Of a DNA stretch of 7,534 nucleotides, positions 1 to 4,922 are shown one piece after another. Position 1 is the stretch's first letter; every line of letters starts with the position of its first letter. The DNA comes from Halanaerobiales bacterium (GTDB lineage: Bacteria > Bacillota > Halanaerobiia > Halanaerobiales > M55B127), in assembly GCA_021736965.1 (NCBI GenBank), contig JAIPEV010000151.1, positions 1 to 7,534 on the forward strand, read 5' to 3'. The notes beneath the pieces are model-generated. The model searched no databases. It saw nothing but the letters and a program-made list of their open reading frames with translations, and was not told the DNA's origin. Position numbers and translations under genes: made by a program.

Positions 1-110
1 AAGAATATTCTACTGAAATGGATGTATTAAGTTTACAAAGTGGTAAAATTACAAGAATTGATAGGTGGATAAATGTTAAAAAAGTGAATTTAGTTTTTAG
101 GGAGGAGTAA
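1..110 (+). CDS. 3' end of an unidentified small protein (partial)
   Basis: An open frame read from base 3 gives 35 codons and a TAA at 108-110, immediately before the dUTPase ATG. The visible tail ends in IDRWINVKKVNLVFREE, which has a plausible alternating hydrophobic/charged pattern. Its last codons overlap the dUTPase ribosome-binding site (GGAGGAG), the arrangement seen between co-translated genes elsewhere in this window. The start lies outside the window and no family is recognised. The other two plus-strand frames are closed early by stops (TGA at 14-16, TAA at 28-30), so this is the only frame that can be an upstream gene. Confidence 0.6.
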   Translation, partial: EYSTEMDVLSLQSGKITRIDRWINVKKVNLVFREE

Positions 111-111
111 A

Positions 112-543
112 ATGAAATTAGAAATTAAAAAAGTTGACAGTATGGCTACAATTCCGAAATATGTTCATGAAAGTGATGCAGGGTTTGATTTATACTCTGT
201 GGATTATGGTGAAATAAAACCAGGTGAAACTAGAGTCTTTAGTACAGGTCTAAAAATGGCAATCCCTAGAGGTTATGCTGTATCAATTAGACCCAGAAGT
301 GGTTTAAGTCTAAATACTAGTTTAAGAATTGCAAATGCTCCCGGAACTATTGATAGTGGTTATCGTGGAGAAGTAGGAATAATCCTGCATAATACCGGTA
401 ATAAAACTCTACATGTAAATGTAGGAGATAGAATTGCTCAAGGTATGCTAACTAAAGTGCCTAAAGCTGACTTTGAAGTTGTGGATGAATTAAGTGAAAC
501 TGTCAGAGGTGAAGATGGTTTTGGCAGTAGTGGTATGAAGTAA
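112..543 (+). CDS. dut: deoxyuridine 5'-triphosphate nucleotidohydrolase (dUTPase)
   Basis: The product hydrolyses dUTP to dUMP and pyrophosphate in the cytoplasm, limiting uracil incorporation and feeding dTMP synthesis. All five motifs of the trimeric dUTPase family are visible in its 143 residues: motif 1 AGFDLYS (23-29), motif 2 RPRSGLSLN (60-68), motif 3 PGTIDSGYRGEVG (77-89) with the catalytic Asp81 and uracil-stacking Tyr84, motif 4 GDRIAQ (105-110) and motif 5 RGEDGFGSSG (132-141), the flexible C-terminal arm that closes over the nucleotide. Length is normal for the family. The ATG has a strong GGAGGAG site a few bases upstream that overlaps the end of the preceding gene. Motif 5 has Asp135 where Gly is more usual, which is unlikely to abolish activity. 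A terminator follows the stop by about 30 bases. Phages commonly carry dut in nucleotide-metabolism blocks. Confidence 0.97.
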   Translation: MKLEIKKVDSMATIPKYVHESDAGFDLYSVDYGEIKPGETRVFSTGLKMAIPRGYAVSIRPRSGLSLNTSLRIANAPGTIDSGYRGEVGIILHNTGNKTLHVNVGDRIAQGMLTKVPKADFEVVDELSETVRGEDGFGSSGMK

Positions 544-554
544 TACAATTAAAA

Positions 555-568
555 TGTAATTAATTACA
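555..568. repeat. 14-bp perfect palindrome after dut
   Basis: TGTAATTAATTACA reads identically on both strands and lies between the dut stop and its terminator. It shares the core TAATTAATTA with another 14-bp palindrome at 655-668. Such sequences arise easily in AT-rich DNA, so a role as a protein-binding site is only possible. Confidence 0.35.
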
Positions 569-570
569 AA

Positions 571-598
571 AAGCCGGGAAATTTTTCCCGGTTTTATT
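571..598 (+). terminator. intrinsic (Rho-independent) terminator of dut
   Basis: The arms CCGGGAAA (574-581) and TTTCCCGG (584-591) are perfectly complementary and flanked by AAAAAG upstream and a TTTTATTT tract downstream. In RNA the stem is 7-8 bp with a tight loop. It is the most GC-rich patch of the region. It ends the dut transcript and directly abuts the next promoter's -35 box. Confidence 0.93.
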
Positions 599-626
599 TG
601 ACAAATCGGTTAAAACATGTTATAAT
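598..626 (+). promoter_or_regulatory. consensus sigma-A promoter P1
   Basis: TTGACA (598-603), a 17-base spacer and TATAAT (621-626) form a perfect housekeeping promoter with a TGn extended -10 (TG at 618-619). Transcription should start about 633. The spacer contains the 8-bp palindrome AACATGTT just upstream of and touching the -10 box, a possible operator. It drives the DMP19-like gene at 689. The -35 box begins at the edge of the upstream terminator T tract. Confidence 0.92.
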
Positions 627-643
627 TGTATTACAAGGTAAGA
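598..643 (+). repeat. duplicated promoter module, copy 1 (copy 2 at 1426-1471)
   Basis: The two -35 to -10 segments (598-626 and 1426-1454) differ at only three of 29 positions, all outside the -10 region. They share AAAACATGTTATAAT exactly. Both are followed, 9 bases after the end of the -10 box, by the identical AAGGTAAGA (635-643 and 1463-1471). Conservation beyond the promoter boxes suggests either recent duplication or a common regulator acting at the spacer and the initially transcribed region. Confidence 0.75.
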
Positions 644-654
644 GGGGAACACAA

Positions 655-668
655 AATAATTAATTATT
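655..668. repeat. 14-bp palindrome in the leader of the DMP19-like gene
   Basis: AATAATTAATTATT is self-complementary and lies between P1 and the ribosome-binding site at 675-680. Its core TAATTAATTA also occurs at 557-566, and a related 12-bp palindrome TTAATTAATTAA is at 2112-2123 in another leader. It may simply be an unstructured AU-rich leader that helps ribosome loading. Confidence 0.3.
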
Positions 669-688
669 AATTAAAAGGAGTGGTTGAA

Positions 689-1225
689 ATGTTAAAGGAA
701 CTAATCAAAAAATATGGTATCAGATTTAAAGGAAATTTTACAAACTTAGAAAAAAAGATAAAGATGATAAAGTATTTACAGGATAGGGCAGATTGTGAAC
801 AGAGTGTTCAAGGTTCTATGGAATATTTAAATGAAATAAGAGATTTAAAGAAAGGTCTAATCGAAGATTTTGTAATTGAAATGGATAAACAGGGTAAAGT
901 AGGGTGGACAGAGACAGGTTTTCAAGAGTTGACGTATGATGAGAAAGTAATAATAAGTAGTTACAATCTGTTAGCACAAGTTAGTAATGGTGGAGTTGAG
1001 CAGTATTATTATAATGGTTATGGTTTTGCAAACCCATTTCTAATTCAAGAAGTTGCAGTACAGTTAGATATACCGGAGTTAGCAGATTGGTTAAATGAAA
1101 CTATTAAGGTGTATGCTGAAAGTGAGTCTAATCAAAAACTGAACCAATTAGATAAAAAGTTCTACTTAGAAATTATGGATAAGCTGGTAAACAGACTAAA
1201 AAACTATATAATAAAGGAACTGTAA
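689..1225 (+). CDS. DMP19/DUF4375-like protein, candidate DNA mimic
   Basis: This is a 178-residue soluble protein. The C-terminal half (about 83-178) looks like the DMP19/DUF4375 family: LTYDEKVIISSYNLL is followed by the diagnostic NGGVEQYYYNGYG (100-112), matching the family's NGG-x-x-Q-(Y/F)-(Y/F)-(Y/F)-N core. The founding member, Neisseria DMP19, is a dimeric DNA mimic that sequesters a transcription repressor. Here the C-terminal domain is acidic by eye, while the N-terminal 80 residues form a charged, probably helical extension. I start at ATG 689, not GTG 680, because GTG 680 overlaps the AAAGGAG ribosome-binding site and ATG 689 sits 8 bases after it. It is the first gene after promoter P1. 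Family membership is judged from the motif. The DNA-mimic role is inferred from one characterised relative. Confidence 0.75.
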   Translation: MLKELIKKYGIRFKGNFTNLEKKIKMIKYLQDRADCEQSVQGSMEYLNEIRDLKKGLIEDFVIEMDKQGKVGWTETGFQELTYDEKVIISSYNLLAQVSNGGVEQYYYNGYGFANPFLIQEVAVQLDIPELADWLNETIKVYAESESNQKLNQLDKKFYLEIMDKLVNRLKNYIIKEL

Positions 1226-1227
1226 AT

Positions 1228-1407
1228 ATGCTAGAACTAGAAATCAATCCAGAGGAATGTCAGGCAACACACTATTATAAGGATATAGTAGGAAATATAA
1301 AACCTGTATAGTTTGAAAGATATAAAGTATCTGAAGAAAGGGTTTATGTAGCTGTGAAAATTGTTGAAGGATTTGTTCTGGGAATGAGTTTTTTCAAAAA
1401 TCATTAA
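1228..1407 (+). pseudogene. small reading frame interrupted by in-frame TAG (1309-1311)
   Basis: ATG 1228 lies 9 bases after an AAGGA ribosome-binding site (1214-1218) and 2 bases after the DMP19-like stop, the spacing of a co-translated gene. Translation gives 27 residues (MLELEINPEECQ at the start), then TAG, then 31 further residues without a stop to TAA 1405-1407. The second part (KVSEERVYVAVKIVEGFVLG) looks like real protein, with alternating hydrophobic residues, not random AT-rich translation. Read through, the product would be 59 residues. The simplest reading is a nonsense mutation, for example from CAG or TGG, in a small unknown gene. Amber suppression or recoding is an alternative, since TAG otherwise appears as an ordinary stop here. 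A sequencing error is also possible. No family is recognised. Confidence 0.6.
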
Positions 1408-1425
1408 ATTAATTCTTTAAAACAC

Positions 1426-1454
1426 TTTACAAATCTATTAAAACATGTTATAAT
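1426..1454 (+). promoter_or_regulatory. sigma-A promoter P2 (near copy of P1)
   Basis: TTTACA (1426-1431), a 17-base spacer and TATAAT (1449-1454) with an upstream TG (extended -10, TGn). It carries the same AACATGTT palindrome as P1. The expected start of transcription is about 1461, giving a short leader before the AAGGAGGT site at 1471-1478. It drives the run of small genes that begins at 1486. Confidence 0.9.
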
Positions 1455-1485
1455 CATTATAGAAGGTAAGAAGGAGGTGAAAAAC

Positions 1486-1716
1486 ATGAGAGTTAAAGAT
1501 TTAAAACTTGGAGGTCATTATGGTAACGTACAGAAAATAACAATTTACAAGGATTATTCCGGTGATGAAATGATGGAAGTGCAGTTAACAAATATCCGAA
1601 CAGTAACTAGAAGTTCAGATAAATTTGAAGTAATAGAAGGAAAGATACAGTTAGGATATGGAAGCAGAGATTATATAACTGCTGAAGAATACAACAATGG
1701 AAATTACAGTTTATAG
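1486..1716 (+). CDS. hypothetical protein, 76 aa
   Basis: First gene after promoter P2. The start is ATG 1486, 7 bases after the very strong AAGGAGGT (1471-1478). A GTG at 1477 overlaps that site and is rejected. The protein begins MRVKDLKLGGHYGNVQKITI and is rich in beta-type alternation (EVQLTNIRTVT, KFEVIEGKIQL), with no membrane segment or cysteine. It may be a small beta-barrel or SH3-like fold, but no family is recognised. The stop is TAG followed at once by TAA. A gap of about 66 bases with no visible signal other than the next ribosome-binding site separates it from the next gene. Confidence 0.8.
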   Translation: MRVKDLKLGGHYGNVQKITIYKDYSGDEMMEVQLTNIRTVTRSSDKFEVIEGKIQLGYGSRDYITAEEYNNGNYSL

Positions 1717-1782
1717 TAAAAAACATAAAAATGCTGGGCAACATTTAAAACTGCCTATTCTATTAAAAAGGAGATGAAAAAG

Positions 1783-2109
1783 ATGAAAAAGAAGAAAATT
1801 ATGAATGATATTATTGAACTTATAAGTAAAGTTGATACTGAAATACTAAGTAATATGAGCTTTATATTTGATGGTACAGAATATAGCTTTAATAACGAGG
1901 GAAATATGTCTAGTAGGTCTAGAACCACTAAAGATGTTGTAGGTAAAGAAGTATCATTTCTGATGGTTTATGATGGTGGTATGATGTGGTCTATAATGAA
2001 TGATGAGTTTGGATATGGTGGACTGCATGAAGAAATAGATAATTATCTAGAAAATAAGGGTTTATATTTTGAACCATATTATAATTGGTGTTCATCTTTA
2101 GCAGAATAG
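1783..2109 (+). CDS. hypothetical protein, 108 aa
   Basis: The ATG at 1783 is 9 bases after AAGGAG (1768-1773). An in-frame ATG at 1774 touches that site and is less likely. The protein starts with a basic stretch (MKKKKIMNDIIELI), which is probably an amphipathic helix. A region with beta character follows (MSFIFDGTEYSF, VSFLMVYDGGMMW), then an aromatic, acidic C-terminus (GLYFEPYYNWCSSLAE). There is no signal peptide or transmembrane segment. It ends with TAG, and an in-frame TAA lies two codons later. It resembles no family I can name. Context is the P2 cluster of small phage-type genes. Confidence 0.78.
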   Translation: MKKKKIMNDIIELISKVDTEILSNMSFIFDGTEYSFNNEGNMSSRSRTTKDVVGKEVSFLMVYDGGMMWSIMNDEFGYGGLHEEIDNYLENKGLYFEPYYNWCSSLAE

Positions 2110-2111
2110 GA

Positions 2112-2123
2112 TTAATTAATTAA
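2112..2123. repeat. 12-bp TTAATTAATTAA palindrome in a leader
   Basis: A perfect palindrome just after the stop of the 108-residue gene. It is followed by tandem AAATTAA units (2122-2144) that run into the ribosome-binding site of the next gene. It is part of an AU-rich leader similar to that at 655-668. Confidence 0.3.
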
Positions 2124-2155
2124 ATTAAGCTAAATTAAATTAAAGGAGTGAAACC

Positions 2156-2299
2156 ATGAAAGTAAAAGACCTGATAAAAAAGCTCAAAGAATTTGATAGT
2201 AATAAGGAAATTAGAAGATTTAACATCAGCGAATATGGTCAGGAATACATTGTCATTAGTGGTATCTATGAACAGGAAGGTAAAATTATAATTAATTAG
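2156..2299 (+). CDS. small phage-type hypothetical protein, 47 aa
   Basis: ATG 2156 follows AAGGAG (2143-2148) by 7 bases. The frame runs 47 codons to TAG 2297-2299. The N-terminus MKVKDLIKKLKEFDSNKEI resembles the opening of a very common group of small phage proteins (K-x-K-x-L-I-x-x-L-K-x-h-D-x-x-x-x-h), whose function is unknown. The remainder is beta-type (YIVISGIY, GKIIIN). The minus-strand open frame over the same bases has no ribosome-binding site and runs against the operon, so I prefer this one. In the P2 cluster it sits between the 108- and 80-residue genes. Confidence 0.75.
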   Translation: MKVKDLIKKLKEFDSNKEIRRFNISEYGQEYIVISGIYEQEGKIIIN

Positions 2300-2330
2300 T
2301 TTTATAAAATTAACTAAGGGAGTGAATAAA

Positions 2331-2573
2331 ATGGCTAATATTAGTGAAGGTATTAAACAAGCAATTGACAAATATGTAGAGCATAGAATTGAGCCGGGAG
2401 GATTTGTCCGGGCAGTCTTAGAAAATGACCTGAAAGGTGCTTTCGGTAAAGCTGATATATACAATAGAAATAACATGTTTGAGATAGTAACATATTGTTA
2501 CAATGAAATTCCATACACTTGCTGGGGAAGTCCAGAAGCAGTCCAAAATTGGTTAAATGGAAAGGAACAATAA
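2331..2573 (+). CDS. conserved phage hypothetical protein, 80 aa
   Basis: The start is ATG 2331, 8 bases after AAGGGAG (2316-2322). The GTG at 2322 overlaps that site. The sequence contains the pattern PGGFVRAVLENDLKGAFGKAD (residues about 22-42), then NEIPYTCWGSPEAVQNW near the C-terminus (about 58-74). From memory this matches a widespread small protein family of phages and prophages, with conserved GGF-x-x-AVL-x-N-x-L and CWGSPE-x-V-x-x-W. It is predicted to be mostly helical and soluble. Its function is not known to me. It is followed directly by the next gene (stop 2571-2573, ATG 2575), so the two are probably co-translated. Confidence 0.88.
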   Translation: MANISEGIKQAIDKYVEHRIEPGGFVRAVLENDLKGAFGKADIYNRNNMFEIVTYCYNEIPYTCWGSPEAVQNWLNGKEQ

Positions 2574-2574
2574 A

Positions 2575-2844
2575 ATGAATAATAAAGAAAAAGCAGTAGA
2601 AATTCTTAAAAACCATGGCTATGAAGCACAACTTGATGACTTAGGTGATATTGATATATTCTATGATGCTCGTGAAAATGTAACAATATTTTACAGTAAT
2701 CTAAGAGATAAATTCCATATCAGCACTACTTCAATGACTGTAGGAGTTGAAGATGGTATAGAGTTTGAAAGAAAAGTATCTAATGCTATATTAACTCTAG
2801 CTGAACTAAGAGAAGAAGTTCCGGAGCTAGTAAAAAGGGGGTGA
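2575..2844 (+). CDS. hypothetical protein, 89 aa
   Basis: I start at ATG 2575, 8 bases after AAAGGA within the end of the upstream gene, not at the in-frame ATG 2557, which precedes that site. The protein opens with a helix (NKEKAVEILKNHGYEA). A beta-rich acidic middle follows (DIDIFYDARENVTIFY, KFHISTTSMTV), and then a C-terminal helix (KVSNAILTLAELREEV). It is net acidic by my count (about 18 D/E to 11 K/R). There are no membrane segments and no recognised family. The TGA stop overlaps the AAGGGGGTG ribosome-binding site of the next gene. Confidence 0.8.
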   Translation: MNNKEKAVEILKNHGYEAQLDDLGDIDIFYDARENVTIFYSNLRDKFHISTTSMTVGVEDGIEFERKVSNAILTLAELREEVPELVKRG

Positions 2845-2850
2845 ATAATA

Positions 2851-3108
2851 GTGGCTGAAATTCGTTCAAGCTGGGCATTTTCTGATAATGTTAATAAAAT
2901 TTATAAAAAGAATAGAGAAATATATGAAAAAATAAAAGATAAAGCAACAGTTAGATTAATTTCTACAGGTTATGCTCATAAAGTATATGAAGTTGTGGAA
3001 AATCCAGAGAAGTTATCAGATTTAGAACTAGCACTTATAGCTGACAATGGAAACTTATGTTTTGGTTATAGAATGAGTGGTAATGATATTATCATTCATA
3101 CTGATTAA
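2851..3108 (+). CDS. conserved phage hypothetical protein, 85 aa (GTG start)
   Basis: GTG 2851 lies about 9 bases after a G-rich site (AAGGGGGTG, about 2835-2843), and there is no better start. The N-terminal half is basic and helical (NKIYKKNREIYEKIKDKA). The C-terminal half, LSDLELALIADNGNLCFGYR, followed by a hydrophobic beta strand ending in HTD, resembles a small phage protein type with L-A-L-I-x-D-x-G-N-x-C-F-G-Y-R and a terminal TD, as I remember it. The function is unknown. It is co-directional with its neighbours, 6 bases after the upstream stop, within the P2 cluster. Confidence 0.8.
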   Translation: MAEIRSSWAFSDNVNKIYKKNREIYEKIKDKATVRLISTGYAHKVYEVVENPEKLSDLELALIADNGNLCFGYRMSGNDIIIHTD

Positions 3109-3139
3109 TTATTAACAATAATAGCAGGGAGGTGCTACT

Positions 3140-3310
3140 ATGAGATTTAAGGAAGGTGATACAACTACAGTATTTGGCAAGGAAGTTAAGGTATTATCTG
3201 TGAAAGAAGCTGACACAGTGTATATTGTATTTTTAAAAACTATTGACGGTCATAATATTAAAGTAACAATAACTATGGACTGGATAGAAGGAGTGGATAA
3301 TGATGATTAA
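3140..3310 (+). CDS. small hypothetical protein, 56 aa
   Basis: ATG 3140 follows an excellent AGGGAGGT site (3126-3133) by 6 bases. The frame gives 56 residues to TAA 3308-3310. The sequence is strongly beta-patterned (TTTVFGKEVKVLSV, TVYIVFLKTI, IKVTITMDWI) and starts RFKEGDTTTVFG, reminiscent of a small SH3/KOW-like barrel, though no family can be assigned. Its last 11 bases overlap the next gene, whose ribosome-binding site AAGGAG (3288-3293) lies inside it, so the two are translationally coupled. Confidence 0.78.
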   Translation: MRFKEGDTTTVFGKEVKVLSVKEADTVYIVFLKTIDGHNIKVTITMDWIEGVDNDD

Positions 3311-3863
3311 TAAAAGCATACCAGAAAAAATTACTGAACTGATGGAAAATATTGAAAAATGTAAGTTGAATAATGATGATAAGGATATAGGTTTTATACT
3401 AGAGGATTTAGCTGACATGAGAAGTAATATTATTAAGCATAATAAAAAGGATAATACAGAGCCAGAATATAAATCAGGTGATAAAGTCTACTACAAATCT
3501 ATAGCAAGTATTTGGCCAGCTGAAGTAATAGGTATTGCAGATAAAAAGGATTTTCGGGAAACAGACCATGCTGTATCAATAACTAAGCCTAATGGTAAAA
3601 TAATTAATAAAGTAGTCAAAAAGAGTGTTCTATTGCCTAGAAAAGAAAAGGATAAGTTAAGTATAGGGGATAGATTTGAAGCTATAGGACATACCCATAA
3701 AATCCTATTCAAGACAGTTAATCAGGAAGACTACTTTACTAGAGAAAATGGTCAAGTATTATATATCACAAGAGTACTTGATGGTACAAAAGAAGGAACT
3801 GTGGGCTATATATTTGCTGATGATATTGAAAGAATTACTCAAATAAATGGGGTGAGTTTATAA
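3300..3863 (+). CDS. hypothetical protein with two beta-barrel-like modules, 187 aa
   Basis: The start is ATG 3300 (or the adjacent ATG 3303), 6-9 bases after AAGGAG within the preceding gene. Residues 1-50 are charged and probably helical (KITELMENIEKCKL, ILEDLADMRSNII). Residues 57-113 contain KSGDKVYYKS followed by WPAEVIGIA, a pattern typical of SH3/KOW-like domains that bind nucleic acid or protein. Residues 119-181 repeat the theme (LSIGDRFEAIG, VLYITRVLDG, VGYIFADDIERI). The two modules may be a divergent duplication. There is no catalytic motif, membrane segment or signal peptide. The stop overlaps the next start (TAATG). The function is unknown, and the domain suggestion comes only from sequence pattern. 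Confidence 0.82.
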   Translation: MMINKSIPEKITELMENIEKCKLNNDDKDIGFILEDLADMRSNIIKHNKKDNTEPEYKSGDKVYYKSIASIWPAEVIGIADKKDFRETDHAVSITKPNGKIINKVVKKSVLLPRKEKDKLSIGDRFEAIGHTHKILFKTVNQEDYFTRENGQVLYITRVLDGTKEGTVGYIFADDIERITQINGVSL

Positions 3864-4141
3864 TGAGTGCTTATGCTAAGAGAAAATTTGTAGAAGCATA
3901 CGCCGGAGGAAACACTAAGGAATTTACTGAAGGTGCTGTTGGAATGGATGCAATAGAGTACAGGTGTTTAGGTGGTGGTCTATATGCTGAGATATCATCA
4001 GCTTCAGGTAAAGACGAGAGGTATGCAGTAACTATAGTCCAGAAAGTTTATGGTAAAATTGAAAAAAGATTAGACCTGTTAGGTTATTTCAATTACTGGC
4101 AGGGTGTAGAGGATTATTTAGAGGAGGTAAAACATGCATAA
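3863..4141 (+). CDS. hypothetical protein, 92 aa
   Basis: ATG 3863 overlaps the previous TAA by one base (TAATG), with GGGGTGAG (3849-3856) as ribosome-binding site, so it is translationally coupled. The protein has a helical start (YAKRKFVEAYAGG) and a beta-rich centre (IEYRCLGGGLYAEISSAS, YAVTIVQKVYGKIEKR). Its C-terminus is aromatic and acidic (GYFNYWQGVEDYLEEVKHA). The compact alpha-beta pattern and lack of membrane segments suggest a soluble single-domain protein. No family is recognised. The GAGGAGG ribosome-binding site of the next gene lies in its last codons. Confidence 0.8.
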   Translation: MSAYAKRKFVEAYAGGNTKEFTEGAVGMDAIEYRCLGGGLYAEISSASGKDERYAVTIVQKVYGKIEKRLDLLGYFNYWQGVEDYLEEVKHA

Positions 4142-4436
4142 AATAGTAACTGATTGTTATTATAAAATACAGGTAACTAACGCTATTAAACTTTATGAAA
4201 ATGTTGGTGGAATTATTGCCGGGAAGGAAAATCATGGTAGAATATTTAAGTTAACTATAGTTGAAAGAATTTTTGTGAATGAAAATGAGTATGCTATGGT
4301 TAGTCTAGATGGTAGGGATTTCTGGAATGGTATATTCAATACTAAGAAGGAATTACTTGAAGCATTTTCAGGTGATATATATTACTTTCATGATAATTAT
4401 GAATATGGTAGATGGTTAGAAGAGGAGTTGATATAA
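4134..4436 (+). CDS. hypothetical protein, 100 aa
   Basis: ATG 4134 overlaps the previous gene by 8 bases and follows GAGGAGG by about 6 bases. The protein is beta-rich at first (CYYKIQVTNAIKLYENVGG, RIFKLTIVERIFVNENEYAM). A helix follows (TKKELLEAF), then a very aromatic stretch (DIYYFHDNYEYGRWLEEEL). Layout and size resemble the upstream 92-residue protein, which also ends in an aromatic, acidic segment, but I see no convincing residue-by-residue similarity. There is no known motif and no membrane segment. Confidence 0.8.
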   Translation: MHKIVTDCYYKIQVTNAIKLYENVGGIIAGKENHGRIFKLTIVERIFVNENEYAMVSLDGRDFWNGIFNTKKELLEAFSGDIYYFHDNYEYGRWLEEELI

Positions 4437-4437
4437 T

Positions 4438-4722
4438 ATGATGGAACTTAATGATATTGAGGCAATACAAAAGGATGTTGAGAAGTTATATAAGCATGAT
4501 AATGTTATTGGGATATCTGATGATAGAATACATTTCAAAATTGATAGATTTCTGGAGGAGTTTGATGAGTTTGAATGGAGAAGGGTTGAGTTGGACTCAT
4601 ATCACTTGGATACCGAGCATAATGGTGTGAAATATGTTGCAGTTTTTAATGATTATGATATAGAATTACTGGATAAGGTACAAGTTGAAGAATTTAAAAA
4701 CGAAATTCTAGAAAGATTCTAG
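4438..4722 (+). CDS. small strongly acidic hypothetical protein, 94 aa
   Basis: ATG 4438 (or the adjacent ATG 4441) begins one base after the upstream TAA, with GAGGAG about 11 bases before. By hand count the protein has 26 Asp/Glu against 12 Lys/Arg, a net charge near -14 over 94 residues. The acidic clusters are RFLEEFDEFEW and NDYDIELLDKVQVEEF. It appears soluble, with mixed alpha-beta pattern. Small acidic phage proteins sometimes act as DNA mimics against host nucleases or repressors, but nothing specific supports that here. It is the last gene of the P2 cluster, its TAG stop about 15 bases before a terminator. Confidence 0.8.
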   Translation: MMELNDIEAIQKDVEKLYKHDNVIGISDDRIHFKIDRFLEEFDEFEWRRVELDSYHLDTEHNGVKYVAVFNDYDIELLDKVQVEEFKNEILERF

Positions 4723-4737
4723 AAATATTTCCCTTAA

Positions 4738-4778
4738 AAAGAATTCCCACAATACTATGAGTGGGGTTCTTTCCTTTT
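4738..4778 (+). terminator. intrinsic terminator of the small-gene cluster
   Basis: The left arm AAAGAATTCCCAC (4738-4750) and right arm GTGGGGTTCTTT (4761-4772) pair over about 12 bp with one T-G wobble and one bulged T, around a 10-base loop. A pyrimidine-rich tract (TTCCTTTTAC) follows. The stem is less perfect and the U tract shorter than for the dut terminator, so efficiency may be moderate. Confidence 0.78.
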
Positions 4779-4922
4779 ACTATACATTGTGAAAATAGGA
4801 ACAATCCCTGTATATATCTCCCTATTTATATCTAATACTTGCTATACTGCAATTAATTTATATTTTTAACATTTATTAGTAATAATATATTCTAAACATA
4901 TATTGGTTTAGTCTGTAAATAA

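Noticed and set aside
680..682. GTG start for the DMP19-like gene
   Set aside because: It overlaps the ribosome-binding site AAAGGAG. ATG 689 has normal spacing. The same reasoning rejects GTG 1477, ATG 1774, GTG 2322, ATG 2557 and GTG 5160.
2135..2476. Minus-strand open frame of 113 codons
   Set aside because: It lies opposite two plus-strand genes with good ribosome-binding sites and has no promoter or site of its own. It is a shadow frame.
2353..2631. Minus-strand open frame of 92 codons
   Set aside because: It lies opposite the conserved 80-residue phage gene and is rich in Cys and Phe, as expected of an antisense shadow in AT-rich DNA.
3233..3418. Minus-strand open frame of 61 codons
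   Set aside because: It lies opposite the overlap of two plus-strand genes with clear start signals, with no supporting signal of its own.
3491..3712. Minus-strand open frame of 73 codons
   Set aside because: It is antisense to the 187-residue gene. Its hydrophobic composition reflects the complement of charged codons.
4840..4870. A further promoter in the intergenic gap (TTGCTA and TATATT)
   Set aside because: The boxes are weak and badly spaced in DNA so AT-rich that chance matches are expected.
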